From Treponema sp. OMZ 798 (GTDB lineage: Bacteria; Spirochaetota; Spirochaetia; Treponematales; Treponemataceae): 64,000 bases of DNA. A program made the translations under genes and the position numbers. Location of the stretch: positions 2,666,001-2,730,000 of the forward strand of contig NZ_CP051305.1 of assembly GCF_024181385.1 (NCBI RefSeq), read 5' to 3'. The first letter of the stretch is position 1, and each line of letters starts with the position of its first letter. This document shows, piece after piece, positions 45,101-54,336 of this stretch. The notes beneath the pieces are model-generated. The model saw only the letters and a program-made list of their open reading frames with translations. It searched no databases and was not told where the DNA came from.

Positions 45101-45928
45101 TTATTCCTTAACATCTAAGGATATATATAATATTGAATGATCACTTAAAGTTTTGATCTTTCCATAATTGAAGTTTTTCCCTTTATATTGCTTTACATCA
45201 TCCATGTGTTGTGTTTCTACAAATTGATATAATTCTTTGCTGATAAAAATATGATCATCTTGTATTACTTCCACATCATTATAACCGTTCAAATTACCAC
45301 GAAAGAATGTTTGTTTGTATAAAGGTTCACATTCTATTAAGTTGGAATTCTTTATTGTTTCATTAAAGAATACTTTATCATCAGGATTTCCATGTATATA
45401 ATACTTATCGCAGTTTAAATCTCCTCCAATTACAAGATTCTTTTTTGAAACAAACTCTTCAGTAAAAAAAGTTTTTAATTGTCCGGGGCCTTTTTCATCA
45501 GTATCTATATGAAGACTACAAAACAGTATTTGGTTATTATTAAAATTGACCTGCACTACTTTAACTTTACCTGTATATTCGCTATTATATTTATTATTTT
45601 CATTTGGAAATACTTCTAAAGTAATATCTTTGGTGAAGTTACAATACTTTTCGTTCACAAATATTGCAGTACCCCATTCTGAACCATTATTTTTTGAACC
45701 GGCATTTTTTGATGTATGACTTTCTGTCCAAAAAATATTAACATTTAATTCTGTTTCATCAATTGACTTTAGTAAAACTTCTTGTAAAAGAGCTACATCC
45801 GCATTTAGGTTATTTTTAAGAAAATCCAATGCTTGTCTTTGTCTGGCAATTTGTTTTTCAATGAATGTTTGACTTTTAAATTTACACCAATACTCTGCAG
45901 CCATTAAATTCCAAGTAGCTATCTTCAT
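45101..45928 (-). CDS. endonuclease/exonuclease/phosphatase-fold protein
   Basis: 275 aa with the full set of EEP-fold motifs in order: KIATWNL, DVALLQEV, LFCSLHID, VIGGDLNCD, DDHIFIS and LSDHSILY. This fold covers Mg-dependent nucleases and phosphatases; the specific substrate is not readable. No signal peptide, so probably cytoplasmic. It is bracketed by attC sites 4 and 5 and is therefore the clearest complete gene cassette here; the leader between site 5 and its ATG is only 66 nt. Confidence 0.8.
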   Translation of the reverse strand: MKIATWNLMAAEYWCKFKSQTFIEKQIARQRQALDFLKNNLNADVALLQEVLLKSIDETELNVNIFWTESHTSKNAGSKNNGSEWGTAIFVNEKYCNFTKDITLEVFPNENNKYNSEYTGKVKVVQVNFNNNQILFCSLHIDTDEKGPGQLKTFFTEEFVSKKNLVIGGDLNCDKYYIHGNPDDKVFFNETIKNSNLIECEPLYKQTFFRGNLNGYNDVEVIQDDHIFISKELYQFVETQHMDDVKQYKGKNFNYGKIKTLSDHSILYISLDVKE

Positions 45929-45994
45929 TTTTTCTCCACTATAGATGATATGTAATTTATAACTATTACCTAACTGTTACGCCCTGCGTAGTCA

Positions 45995-46104
45995 ATCTAA
46001 CATTTGCTTAACCTGCGAGGCGTATATTGGCGCGAAACTTGCCGAGCGAAGCGACAAGCAAGTTTCGTGACAATAGCCGAGTCAGGTTGAAGCAGTTGTT
46101 GGAT
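45995..46104 (-). other. attC site 5
   Basis: Minus strand: ATCCAAC, AACTGCTT, CAACCTGAC, a long central hairpin (ACGAAACTTGCTTGTCGC with GCGACAAGC-like partner), then GCAGGTTAAGCAAAT, GTTAGAT. The flanking arms match site 4 (CTTCAACCTGAC and GCAGGTTAAGC). The C-terminal codons and stop of the next gene lie inside it, as is common in cassettes. Confidence 0.7.
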
Positions 46105-46717
46105 GCTCTTTATTTTGTATTCTATTCAAACTATCAATTATGAACCAAAGATTCCAAATCGCAAAAATAGTTATGATACAGACATTTATATATTTATTTA
46201 ATAAGTACGGATATGCTTCTATAATTAATAACAGACCAACAAATAAACTCATAACCTTTTTAAGAATATTATTTTTTTTATTAAGACTCAGTATTATCAC
46301 AATTGCTCCAATAATAAGAAATAATATATGTTGTGAACCAAAATATATACTTAATAACAATGTAATATTTGATTCAATTAATACTAAATTGTTTATTTGA
46401 TAAACCAACCTTCCTTGGATAATCATTATGAATAATAATATTGGTATACATAAAAGAACTAATGCTAATAGTATAAGGTTTTTCTTACTACGATTAATTA
46501 TTGGATTACAGATACTTAAAACAAAAAAGATACATAACGAAACAGTTGAAAAACATAAAGATTCATTTGAAAGCTGGATTGACAATTTATTATTTATTAA
46601 CCATGTATCCATACTACTAGTAAAATCATACATAAAAAGACTATTAAACAAAAACGAAAATGTAAATAATGTTACAAAAATGATATATGCAATCACTAAT
46701 TGCTTGATACTTTTCAT
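46082..46717 (-). CDS. hypothetical membrane protein
   Basis: 211 aa with about six hydrophobic segments, no recognised family. Its last nine codons (EHPTTAST and stop) are read from attC site 5. An ATCCAAC core at 46754-46760, 37 nt upstream of its start, marks the other cassette boundary. Very AT-rich. Confidence 0.55.
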   Translation of the reverse strand: MKSIKQLVIAYIIFVTLFTFSFLFNSLFMYDFTSSMDTWLINNKLSIQLSNESLCFSTVSLCIFFVLSICNPIINRSKKNLILLALVLLCIPILLFIMIIQGRLVYQINNLVLIESNITLLLSIYFGSQHILFLIIGAIVIILSLNKKNNILKKVMSLFVGLLLIIEAYPYLLNKYINVCIITIFAIWNLWFIIDSLNRIQNKEHPTTAST

Positions 46718-47008
46718 TTCTTATTCCTTTATTTTCCTCTGCGCGAAGCGTCCATCCAACATATATTATGCGTATCTTGATAATAAACCAAAAAAGAAGT
46801 TTTTTCAAGTATGGAAAGCGGGATATTTTTACTTAATTGGAGATAGTTAATTTTATTTAGCCTTTGCGAATCTCAAGAGAGAGCTTGTGTGTCTTTGCGT
46901 TCCTTGCGGTTAATTTTTGATTGGATTAACCGCTAAGATCGTTAAGGCCGCAAAGAATGTTGGATTTAATTTGTATATCATGCCTTTAATTAGACCTTGG
47001 TAATGTTT
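46718..47008. other. 350-nt gap with hairpin repeat, no gene
   Basis: Holds an ATCCAAC (46754) and a GTTGGAT (46959), which are inverted attC-type cores 212 nt apart. Between them is a hairpin in which TTTGCGTTCCTTGCGGTTAA pairs with TTAACCGCTAAG and AAGGCCGCAAAG (46890-46955). This may be an attC interrupted by the hairpin repeat. No coding sequence seen. Confidence 0.4.
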
Positions 47009-47073
47009 TTCGCACATTCTCTTAAAGTGCAACAAGGCTTGTCGCAATGTCAGGTTGAAGAAGAGTGTTAGGA
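47009..47073 (-). other. attC-like site 6, degraded
   Basis: Minus strand: TCCTAAC, then ACTCTTCTTCAACCTGACATTG (shares CAACCTGACATTGCG with site 4, written here in parts), a CAAGCCTTG hairpin, and a decayed far core. The vapC stop codon lies inside its first core. Confidence 0.5.
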
Positions 47074-47463
47074 CAAAATTTTTAAACCGTATTTTTTATA
47101 ATTTGTAATCTGATTATCAACAGATAAAAAATAGTAATCAGACTTTATTGATTGCCAAATCATAATTCTATCAAATGGATCTTTATGCTCTATTGGTAAT
47201 TTATAAAAAGTAATTAGTTCATCGTTTTGAAAAGACCTGCATTTTAAAAAACTATTTTCTACTTCTGCGTAGAATTCTTCCGGTTTAATTCCATTTAGCG
47301 ATAATTTTCCCATATTAAATTTTATTGATATTTCCCATAAACTAGCCTGACTATAAAAAACTTCATTTTCATCGGCTAATAATTTATTATAAACCGACCG
47401 AGATATTTTACTTGTATCAATAAATGACCATAATAAATAATGTGTATCTAATAGGATTTTCAT
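47068..47463 (-). CDS. vapC: VapC-type PIN-domain toxin
   Basis: 131 aa PIN domain with the acidic residues in place: LLDTHYLLW, ASLWEISIK, HKDPFDRIMIWQS and SVDNQI. PIN toxins of this group are Mg-dependent RNases that stop translation. Its ATG overlaps the antitoxin stop by 4 nt. The stop lies within attC-like site 6, so the pair looks like a cassette-borne toxin-antitoxin system, as is typical in large cassette arrays. Confidence 0.9.
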   Translation of the reverse strand: MKILLDTHYLLWSFIDTSKISRSVYNKLLADENEVFYSQASLWEISIKFNMGKLSLNGIKPEEFYAEVENSFLKCRSFQNDELITFYKLPIEHKDPFDRIMIWQSIKSDYYFLSVDNQITNYKKYGLKILS

Positions 47464-47699
47464 AAATTAATAAACTCTTCATCCGTAATAGCCCAATTTT
47501 CACTAAATTCAACTGTTGCTTTCCCTTCCAATGTACCGAGTTTCCTCATTTTTATCCTTTTATATTCTTCAATTGGAACAATTACCGCTATTGTTTCTTT
47601 TTTTCGGCCAAATGCTATTCCGATTTCGTTACCTAATTCCACTTCTTTCAAAAGTGCAGAGAAATTTGTTCTTATTTTCGCTACGGACAATGTTTTCAT
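47460..47699 (-). CDS. vapB: Phd/YefM-family antitoxin
   Basis: 79 aa. Phd/YefM N-terminal DNA-binding fold (LSVAKIRTNFSALLKEVELG, then AVIVPIEEYKRI) and a C-terminal segment that should wrap the toxin. Its ATG follows a -10 element by six nt with no ribosome site, so the message may be leaderless. The name vapB follows the toxin partner; by fold it is Phd-like. Confidence 0.88.
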   Translation of the reverse strand: MKTLSVAKIRTNFSALLKEVELGNEIGIAFGRKKETIAVIVPIEEYKRIKMRKLGTLEGKATVEFSENWAITDEEFINL

Positions 47700-47705
47700 A
47701 TAAGT

Positions 47706-47734
47706 ATAGTACCATATATGTATAACATAGTCAA
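47706..47734 (-). promoter_or_regulatory. toxin-antitoxin promoter abutting the start codon
   Basis: Minus strand TTGACT (47734-47729), 17-nt spacer, TACTAT (47711-47706), then six nt to the ATG. The spacer contains the palindrome TATACATATA, a possible antitoxin operator. Confidence 0.65.
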
Positions 47735-47877
47735 GTTGTACATGTTTTAAGAAATGCTATTTCAATGTTACATAGCGTTTTCTTAATTTTACTCACCGCT
47801 ACTCTATAATTAACCGTAAATAATTTTATCTATTTGTTACACCACAGGTGTCGTCCTATGTAAACTGCAACTGCCCT

Positions 47878-47905
47878 TTGAAAATCTCTTAATCTATGTT
47901 ATAAT
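47878..47905 (+). promoter_or_regulatory. promoter of the 657-aa protein gene
   Basis: TTGAAA (47878-47883), 16-nt spacer, TATAAT (47900-47905), 48 nt before the TTG start. The rest of 47735-47877 shows no gene. Confidence 0.6.
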
Positions 47906-47953
47906 GCAATCATAAAATGTCCGCAAGGTTCCGGCAAAGAAGAGGTGATTATT

Positions 47954-49927
47954 TTGAGTTTCTTAAATATTTTTAATAAAACAAATAGAAAGGTAATTCC
48001 GTTAGCTTATTATTTGGATTATGAGCAAGATGGAGAGTTCATTGAAGAAAATTATAATGATGTAACACTTGCGAATCCTGATGACTTTCCGGAAGATCTT
48101 TTTGAAAAAATAATAATTATGACAAAAAGACTGCACGAAATGGGTGTATATGAAGAAAAAGAGATTGTCAGATTTATCATTCCTAAAATGCTTGAAGCTC
48201 TTGAAACAGGCGGAATTTTGTCGGGTGTTTCCATATCGAGTTTTGATACGGCAGGTATTGTTTTCGGAGAAAATTATGCAGGCTGGATATATAAGGGCGA
48301 AACAAAAAAAAGGGATGAACTTTTTTATAGAGTGCCGTATCAGTTAATTTTTTATCATAGCAAAAAAGAAGATAACTATTTTATTTGTAAAACAAAAGAC
48401 AGACTTGAATTAAGACAAAACAAAGTGTCCGTTACAAATTCGGAAAACAAAGAGCATATCATAAAAAATACAAAAAGTGTAAGCTTAACCGAAATAGAAA
48501 TGAAAGAACTAAAAGCTTCGTTCTCTATATTATTTATGTATACCAAAATGAATATTTTATTGAAGATGAAAAAGCTCGGCTACTCGGCGTTTGCAGAAAA
48601 GATAGCGGAGTATTTTTGCACATCGGCAACAAAAGATGCATTTATATCCTGTGTCAATAAATATTTTTCTTTAAGTATATCGAAAGAAGATGAAAATAAC
48701 TTTGTGTATGAAGATCGCTCCTTTAAGGAATTTTTATTAGAGCTTTTGATTAGAAACAATGAGAGTTCGCCCTTGAGCTCTTCCTATGCAGGTATTATTA
48801 AGTGGGCGGAAGAAAAAACCGGTATAAAAATCCGTCCTCAAAAAGAGTATGATGACCATATGGAATTTATACGATATCTTTCCGATGTTCTTGCAGCCAA
48901 AGGTTTCTATCTTTATTTTCTGATAAAGGAAGATGTTTTGCATAGGACTCATCTTTTAATTGGAAAACAAAAGCATATTTTTGAAAGCAATCCGAATTTC
49001 AGTTATGAAATTACAGCCCTTAGTGAGGATTTACTATACCGCTATGCTGAAGATATTTCAATCGAAAGAAAAGTAAGAGAAAGCGCGAAAATCTTTTATC
49101 ATATTATCGAAGTAGAAAATATAGATACGATGATGATGTACATTATAGGAAATAGAGTATTGGATTATGCACTTTTTCAAAATTATTATTTATCGGTAGT
49201 TTGTTCCGATGAAGATATGGATATCTATGATATTTTGAGTGAACTTTTATCAAGATACGATATGCCCGATTTGATAAAACACGCATCAGATTGTGATAGT
49301 ACATTGGATAATCTTTATTTTTCAGAATTTGAAGCTGTGAATCCCGTGGACAGAGCTATACTTTATGCAGGTTTAATCAGACAAAATAAAAAGCTGCTGT
49401 ATTCATTTGAAGTAGGAGACTATTTCTATCTTGGAATTATTGAAGATAATCTCGAAACAAAAGAAAGTTTTATAAAATGCGTAGACAATCTTTTAGAAAT
49501 GAAGGAAATTGAAAATTACGTTATCTATGATGGTGAAGACAAAGAAATGCCTGTAAATCTTCTTTCCGGAATGGACATAACAATAGACGGTAAACATATT
49601 TATACACAAGAAGATCTAAAAGAAAAATTTTATAAAGAGAATGCAGAAAATATAAGCCAGGAAGAAGCTGATAAATATCTATCAAGAATTGCGATTAAAA
49701 AGCCTGAGGTTAAAATATGTGTTTCAAATTATGAGGAAGAACCGGAGTTTACAATAAAAGCGGAAAATGGGAAGTATTTTACAAACCTGGATTTACTTTT
49801 CCAAATACACAAACAGTTGGTTGAAAAAACAGATTTTGCAAAAGTATTCGGCAATAAGATATGTATTTCAGGTTTAAGGTTAAATGTAGACAGAGATAAA
49901 TACTATCTTTTTTGGGATGCGGCATAA
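47954..49927 (+). CDS. uncharacterised 657-aa protein
   Basis: Start TTG 47954, chosen because GAGGTGA, a near-perfect ribosome site, ends six nt upstream; GTG 47945 lies in that site. Soluble, acidic, no signal peptide or membrane helix, no repeats and no motif I recognise. A short segment (FDTAGIVFGENYAGWIYKG) and the ending FGNKICISGLRLNVDRDKYY look like globular core strands. It has its own promoter and no operon partner; the next gene has a different leader. Its position between a cassette array and a phase-variable surface lipoprotein suggests an accessory function. Confidence 0.7.
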   Translation: MSFLNIFNKTNRKVIPLAYYLDYEQDGEFIEENYNDVTLANPDDFPEDLFEKIIIMTKRLHEMGVYEEKEIVRFIIPKMLEALETGGILSGVSISSFDTAGIVFGENYAGWIYKGETKKRDELFYRVPYQLIFYHSKKEDNYFICKTKDRLELRQNKVSVTNSENKEHIIKNTKSVSLTEIEMKELKASFSILFMYTKMNILLKMKKLGYSAFAEKIAEYFCTSATKDAFISCVNKYFSLSISKEDENNFVYEDRSFKEFLLELLIRNNESSPLSSSYAGIIKWAEEKTGIKIRPQKEYDDHMEFIRYLSDVLAAKGFYLYFLIKEDVLHRTHLLIGKQKHIFESNPNFSYEITALSEDLLYRYAEDISIERKVRESAKIFYHIIEVENIDTMMMYIIGNRVLDYALFQNYYLSVVCSDEDMDIYDILSELLSRYDMPDLIKHASDCDSTLDNLYFSEFEAVNPVDRAILYAGLIRQNKKLLYSFEVGDYFYLGIIEDNLETKESFIKCVDNLLEMKEIENYVIYDGEDKEMPVNLLSGMDITIDGKHIYTQEDLKEKFYKENAENISQEEADKYLSRIAIKKPEVKICVSNYEEEPEFTIKAENGKYFTNLDLLFQIHKQLVEKTDFAKVFGNKICISGLRLNVDRDKYYLFWDAA

Positions 49928-50033
49928 GTATCTATTTATAAGTATGGTGAAAAAGGAGTTTGATTTTTTAGAGTAGACAAAAGCTCAAAGATAGCTTATT
50001 ATTTTTAAAACTTAAATTTAAGGAGAGTCATTA

Positions 50034-52498
50034 ATGAAGAAAAAATTATTTAATTTTTTTGTGACAGGTATGCTTTGTGCAGTGGTTTTTAGTGCCTGCG
50101 ATCATAAGCTGAATTCAGACGGGGGTGGGGGGGGGCAGTTCAAACCCCTTTAAGTACTCCTAAACCTGTAAAGGTTACGTGGAGTCCTGCATCTTCAGCA
50201 GATACCGAAATAAAAGTAGGCCGTCAAAATAGTGCCGGGCATGTTTTTAATTTGCTGCAATCAGGTGATGAGGTTTATACCGGATTAAAACTTTGGATAA
50301 ACGCAAGCAGAAAAACAAAAGCCCTTGATAGAGATAAGACTACAATCAACGGTAAATCGATCAAAGATATCGGTAGTGATATTGCTGGTTTTACGGTTGA
50401 TGGGCTTATATATTACACTATACCGCATACTGATACAAAAGTGCATATAGATTTTATATTTAGGGATGCTGAGCCGGTAAATATTGAGTGGAAAAGTAAA
50501 AATTCCGATGGAGTAGTAAAACGCTGGCTTGACTATGTTGAGGATGGTCCTCCTAATTACGACGACAACACAAGCGGATCTTTTGCAGAAGATTCTGTGT
50601 TGTATTTTAGCGGCCTTCCAAATCATGGTAAAATCATAAAAAAATGGTATATAAATGGCAAAGAACAAAATACCGCTCATAGGTTTATCGCATATAAGGT
50701 ATTAAAAAATGATATTGTTGGCGGCAAAATCCTAATAGAAGCCGAATTCGGAGATAAGGAAACCGATATACCTGTTTATTGGAAGAGCTTGGATGAAACA
50801 AAGGGAGCGGTTTATGCCAGAGGTAAGGTGAATGGAAAATGGACAGATTTAACCTCAGGACATAAATTTGAAGAAGGATATTTCTTTTATGTAAATGCTC
50901 GGCCAAAGCCGGGCTTTATCGCGGATAAATGGTATATAAACGGCGAAGAAGTTCCCGGGACAGGTATTAACCAACTTAGATATACAGTAGCCTCAAAGGA
51001 CATAAAAAACGGTAAAATAGAGATAAGCGTTAGTTTTAAAGAAGCTCCTAAAATTAAGGTAGAATGGTTCATAGATGAACCGGACAAGGGAAGTATTAGG
51101 GCAGAGCAGGTTATAAATGGAAAATGGACTGAAGTTCAATCAGGAAGCCTTTTTGATCAAAGCTCAAAGATCTGTATTGTTGTAGAACCCAAAGAAGGCT
51201 ATGCTCCAGATACCTGGTATATCAACGGCAAGGAGGCAGATACTGAGACTAAGGGAGAACCTGAGTTTTGGTACACCGTAAAAATTGAAGACATAGCAAA
51301 CGGCAGTATAAAGATAAGCCACAAGTTTAAAGATGCCGAAAAAATTCAAATGGACTTCATCAAAGAAGGAAACGGAAGAATAAGCGTACATAATCCAAAA
51401 ACTAATGCGCTTATTACCGACACCCAAATATATGAAGGTACTCAGCTTAGGATAAAGGCCTCTCCCTTTTTAGGCTCGAAGTTTAAGCATTTTGAACTTA
51501 ACGGTAAAAAGATAAATTCTTCGCATTGGGGAAATGGTGTATATGCTACAGATTATACTGTAAAAGAAAAAGATAAGGATAAAAATTCGGGTAAAATCAG
51601 TATAAATGCTGTTTTTGAAAATGATCCCGATGCTCCTTCTCAGGGTACTATACCTGTAGAATTTTATGTTGAATCAGGTCATGAAGATAAGGGTAGTATC
51701 ATCGCATTATTCAATGATAAAAAAGAATTTGCAAGCGGTTATAAATTCAAAGAGGGAGATGGGATTAGCTTTTATGCCCTGCCCAAGGACGGCTATCAGG
51801 CTAAGTGGTTTGTAAATGGAACGGAGTATCATACGGGTAATAACTGTTATATTGAATTAGATTCTCAAAACATATCTGGTGGAAAATTATCCGTAAAGGC
51901 TCAGTTTGTTTCTGCTAATCCTGTTAGGCTTAATTTTAGTTCAGAAGGAAACGGGAATATAAGGGCCGAAAAGCTCATGGGAGGGGATTGGATTACTGTC
52001 AACTCCGGTGACACTGTTTATGAAGGTACGGATATTTCTTTTGAGATTGAAGGTGCCGAGGGCAATATGGCCGATTGGTTTATAAACAATAGCGAAGCGG
52101 TTAATGAAATAGGTTGGGCCGGTTCTCTAGGTTTTAATATAACGGATCATAACGCTGGCGGGGTGTGCACGGTTGAGGCCTCATTTAGAAAAGCCGAAAC
52201 CTATCCTGTTTCTTTTAAGATTGCAGAAGGCGGAGAGGGTAAGGGAAGCCTTTCAATTAAGTATTGGGATATAGTAACAAGAACAACAGTTACTACATCA
52301 GAACAAAATATATCTATTAAGGAAGGTTCAAGTAGTTTAAGGTTTATGGTCAGCTTAAATGAGGGAGCACAGGTAGAAAAATGGACTATAAACGGAGAAG
52401 CCCAACAACACAATCCAAAAACTTTTTGGTTTGGAGCCCTGCATAAATCTAAACTAGGCGGTCAAAACAAGCTGGAAGTTGTAGTACACCTAAAGTAA
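50034..52498 (+). pseudogene. phase-variable InlB-type repeat lipoprotein, out of frame at a G9 tract
   Basis: ATG 50034 (AAGGAGAG site) opens a lipoprotein signal ending FSACDHKLNSD. It then meets GGGGGT followed by nine G (50127-50135) and stops at 50151-50153. The following 2.35 kb is open in another frame. With ten (or seven) G the reading becomes DGGGGGAVQTPLSTPKPVKV and continues to 52498, giving about 820 aa. The rest is eight repeats of about 90 residues, each with a W-strand, a GYFFYVNARPKPGF-like core and WYINGKE. These resemble the divergent InlB B-repeat (Flg_new_2 type). Homopolymer slippage would switch it on or off; this copy is off. A surface antigen or adhesin is likely. Confidence 0.8.
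50121..50135 (+). repeat. G5-T-G9 slippage tract
   Basis: Five G (50121-50125), a T, and nine G (50127-50135) at codons 30-34 of the lipoprotein, directly after the signal and anchor region. Changing the nine to ten, or to seven, restores the frame; eight leads to a stop after SSNPFKYS. Confidence 0.85.
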
Positions 52499-52507
52499 AA
52501 ACTTAAT

Positions 52508-52549
52508 TAAAAAGCCGATTGGACCCGCAGGGACTAATCGGCTTTTTAT
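52508..52549. terminator. bidirectional terminator
   Basis: AAAAGCCGATT pairs with AATCGGCTTTT across a 17-nt loop, with A and T runs on either side. It lies between the lipoprotein gene and the convergent FAD oxidase operon. Confidence 0.8.
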
Positions 52550-52565
52550 TTTATATTATAAAAAA

Positions 52566-54323
52566 TTAAGCTTCCGTCCAAGTTTTTCCGGCGTATTTCG
52601 GTTTCCGCTTTTGGTCTTCCGTCATGTCGAGGCCGAGGGTTCCGCCCGGGTTCATTATGTTGTTCGGGTCGAAGTGTTTTTTTAAGGCCTTAAAGATTTC
52701 AAAATTGGTCTTGCCTATGGACTCTTCAACCCAGGCTGCCGTCATCTTGCCGACACCGTGATGGTGGCTCATGGCAGCCCCTGCCTTCATTATATTGTCG
52801 AAGATGCCGTACTGGTATTCTACATATTCTTCCTTATTTTTAAAAAGGCCTATAAAGATAAAGTAGAGGTTGGCTCCTTGAGGATAGGCATGGGAAAGAT
52901 GGGTCATGCAGACCGTGTGAGGGCGGGATTTTGCAAATTTTCTTACCTCTTCGTGAACCCTCGGCATCATATCCCAGGTTACGCTGCATTCCATTGTGTC
53001 GATTATTACGCCGTAATCCTGTAAGGATTCCCTTAAATAGGGATCGGTAAAGCGGCCGTGCTCCCAGCCGTCTACAGGCTTACCGGTTAAAAAAAGTCCG
53101 CCGTTTTGTTTACATATCCGTTTTACCTTTTTGTAAAGCTGCTTTGAAAATTCTTTAGCTCCTTCGCTCCAACCTAAAAAGAGGCAGCGCTTCATCGGTT
53201 TGTACCCCATGAGGTTCATTGCTGTTTCGGCTATGGTGCCCTCTACTCCGTAAAGCTTTAAAACCATGTCGGTTTCTTCCGCATCCGAAAGCCTAAACAC
53301 CGAAGGAAAGCCCGATTCGTTTTGCATAATTTCGCGGCAGGCCCTCATTCCGTCTTCCCAAGTTTTAAATATAAAGCTGAACTTTTTGCGGGTTTCAGGC
53401 CTATATCTAAAAAACCGCAAGGTTACATTTGTAAGAATTCCAAAAGAGCCTTCGCTTCCCATCATAAGCTCATCGATATCGGGGCCGACGGCATGGGCGG
53501 GAAGTCCGTAGCTTTTGACTATGCCGGCAGGCGTTACATAGGTTTGTTGGAATACAATATCCTTTATGTTTCCGTAATAGGTGGAATTTTGGCCTGCTCC
53601 GCGGGTAACTACCCAGCCTCCGACGGAGGAGTACTCAAAGGACTGCGGGAAGTGTCCGCAGGTGTAGGCCATCCTTGCGTTGAATTCTTTTTGTGCATTG
53701 TTTAGGTGAGCTTCCAGTTGAGGACCCGACATTCCGGCTTGAACCGTGATTGTCTGGTCTACCTCATTGAAGGCTAAAACCTTGTTAAAGTTTTTACGCA
53801 TATCGAGGGAGACGCCTCCCTTTACAGCCTCAACACCCCTTGTAACGGAAGAACCGCCTCCGTACACATAGAGGGGAATCTTATGTTCATTTGCATATTT
53901 TACGAGTTTAACGATTTGCTCATGATCGGAAGGGTATACAACAACATCGGCTATGTTTTCGAGGATGCCCTCACGGAGGCGATAGGCATCGTACATTGTT
54001 TTTCCGTAGGCGACAGATACCCTGTCCTTAACGGCTGTGCTTACATCTGCCTCTCCGAAAATTTCTTTTAGGGCCTCAATGTGCTTTTGTTCCAGGTTTA
54101 CCGGAAGGCTTTTGGGCAGGGTTTCAAGCCCCTCAAAACGCTTTTGCTTAAAAACCTCATCTCCGATGCCGAAGACGGTTTTCATATATTTATAAAGCCT
54201 TTCGTTAGGCTCCTTAAATTCGTCTGGGCTGCCCCACTTTGCAGCCTCTCTAAAAGAGCCCTTAGGCGGCGGTACCTGTTCCCAAACAGGCTTAAAATCC
54301 TTGTACTCGTATCTTTTTCCCAT
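52566..54323 (-). CDS. FAD-linked oxidase, AGPS-like
   Basis: 585 aa. VAO-family FAD domain with YGGGSSVTRG and SSVGGWVVTRGAGQNST, and a C-terminal SHHHGVGKMTAAW. That His motif is a feature of alkyldihydroxyacetone-phosphate synthases, whose flavin catalyses acyl-to-ether exchange. D-lactate and glycolate dehydrogenases of the same fold usually have a different His motif. No peroxisome-type targeting is expected here. It ends a five-gene operon with a G3P-dehydrogenase-like flavoprotein and a kinase, so its natural substrate is probably a C3 or polyol phosphate; whether ether lipids are made is inference. Confidence 0.8.
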   Translation of the reverse strand: MGKRYEYKDFKPVWEQVPPPKGSFREAAKWGSPDEFKEPNERLYKYMKTVFGIGDEVFKQKRFEGLETLPKSLPVNLEQKHIEALKEIFGEADVSTAVKDRVSVAYGKTMYDAYRLREGILENIADVVVYPSDHEQIVKLVKYANEHKIPLYVYGGGSSVTRGVEAVKGGVSLDMRKNFNKVLAFNEVDQTITVQAGMSGPQLEAHLNNAQKEFNARMAYTCGHFPQSFEYSSVGGWVVTRGAGQNSTYYGNIKDIVFQQTYVTPAGIVKSYGLPAHAVGPDIDELMMGSEGSFGILTNVTLRFFRYRPETRKKFSFIFKTWEDGMRACREIMQNESGFPSVFRLSDAEETDMVLKLYGVEGTIAETAMNLMGYKPMKRCLFLGWSEGAKEFSKQLYKKVKRICKQNGGLFLTGKPVDGWEHGRFTDPYLRESLQDYGVIIDTMECSVTWDMMPRVHEEVRKFAKSRPHTVCMTHLSHAYPQGANLYFIFIGLFKNKEEYVEYQYGIFDNIMKAGAAMSHHHGVGKMTAAWVEESIGKTNFEIFKALKKHFDPNNIMNPGGTLGLDMTEDQKRKPKYAGKTWTEA

Positions 54324-54336
54324 AGGTCATTCTCCT

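Noticed and set aside
45968-45980. ACCTAAC next to TGTTACGCC as a further attC core
   Set aside because: The partner GTTACGC does not fit GTTRRRY and no central hairpin is present.
50252-52498. Treating the 748-codon ORF as a complete gene starting at ATG 50252
   Set aside because: The frame is open and coding-like back to the G tract (TPKPVKVTWSPASS), and there is no ribosome site before that ATG.
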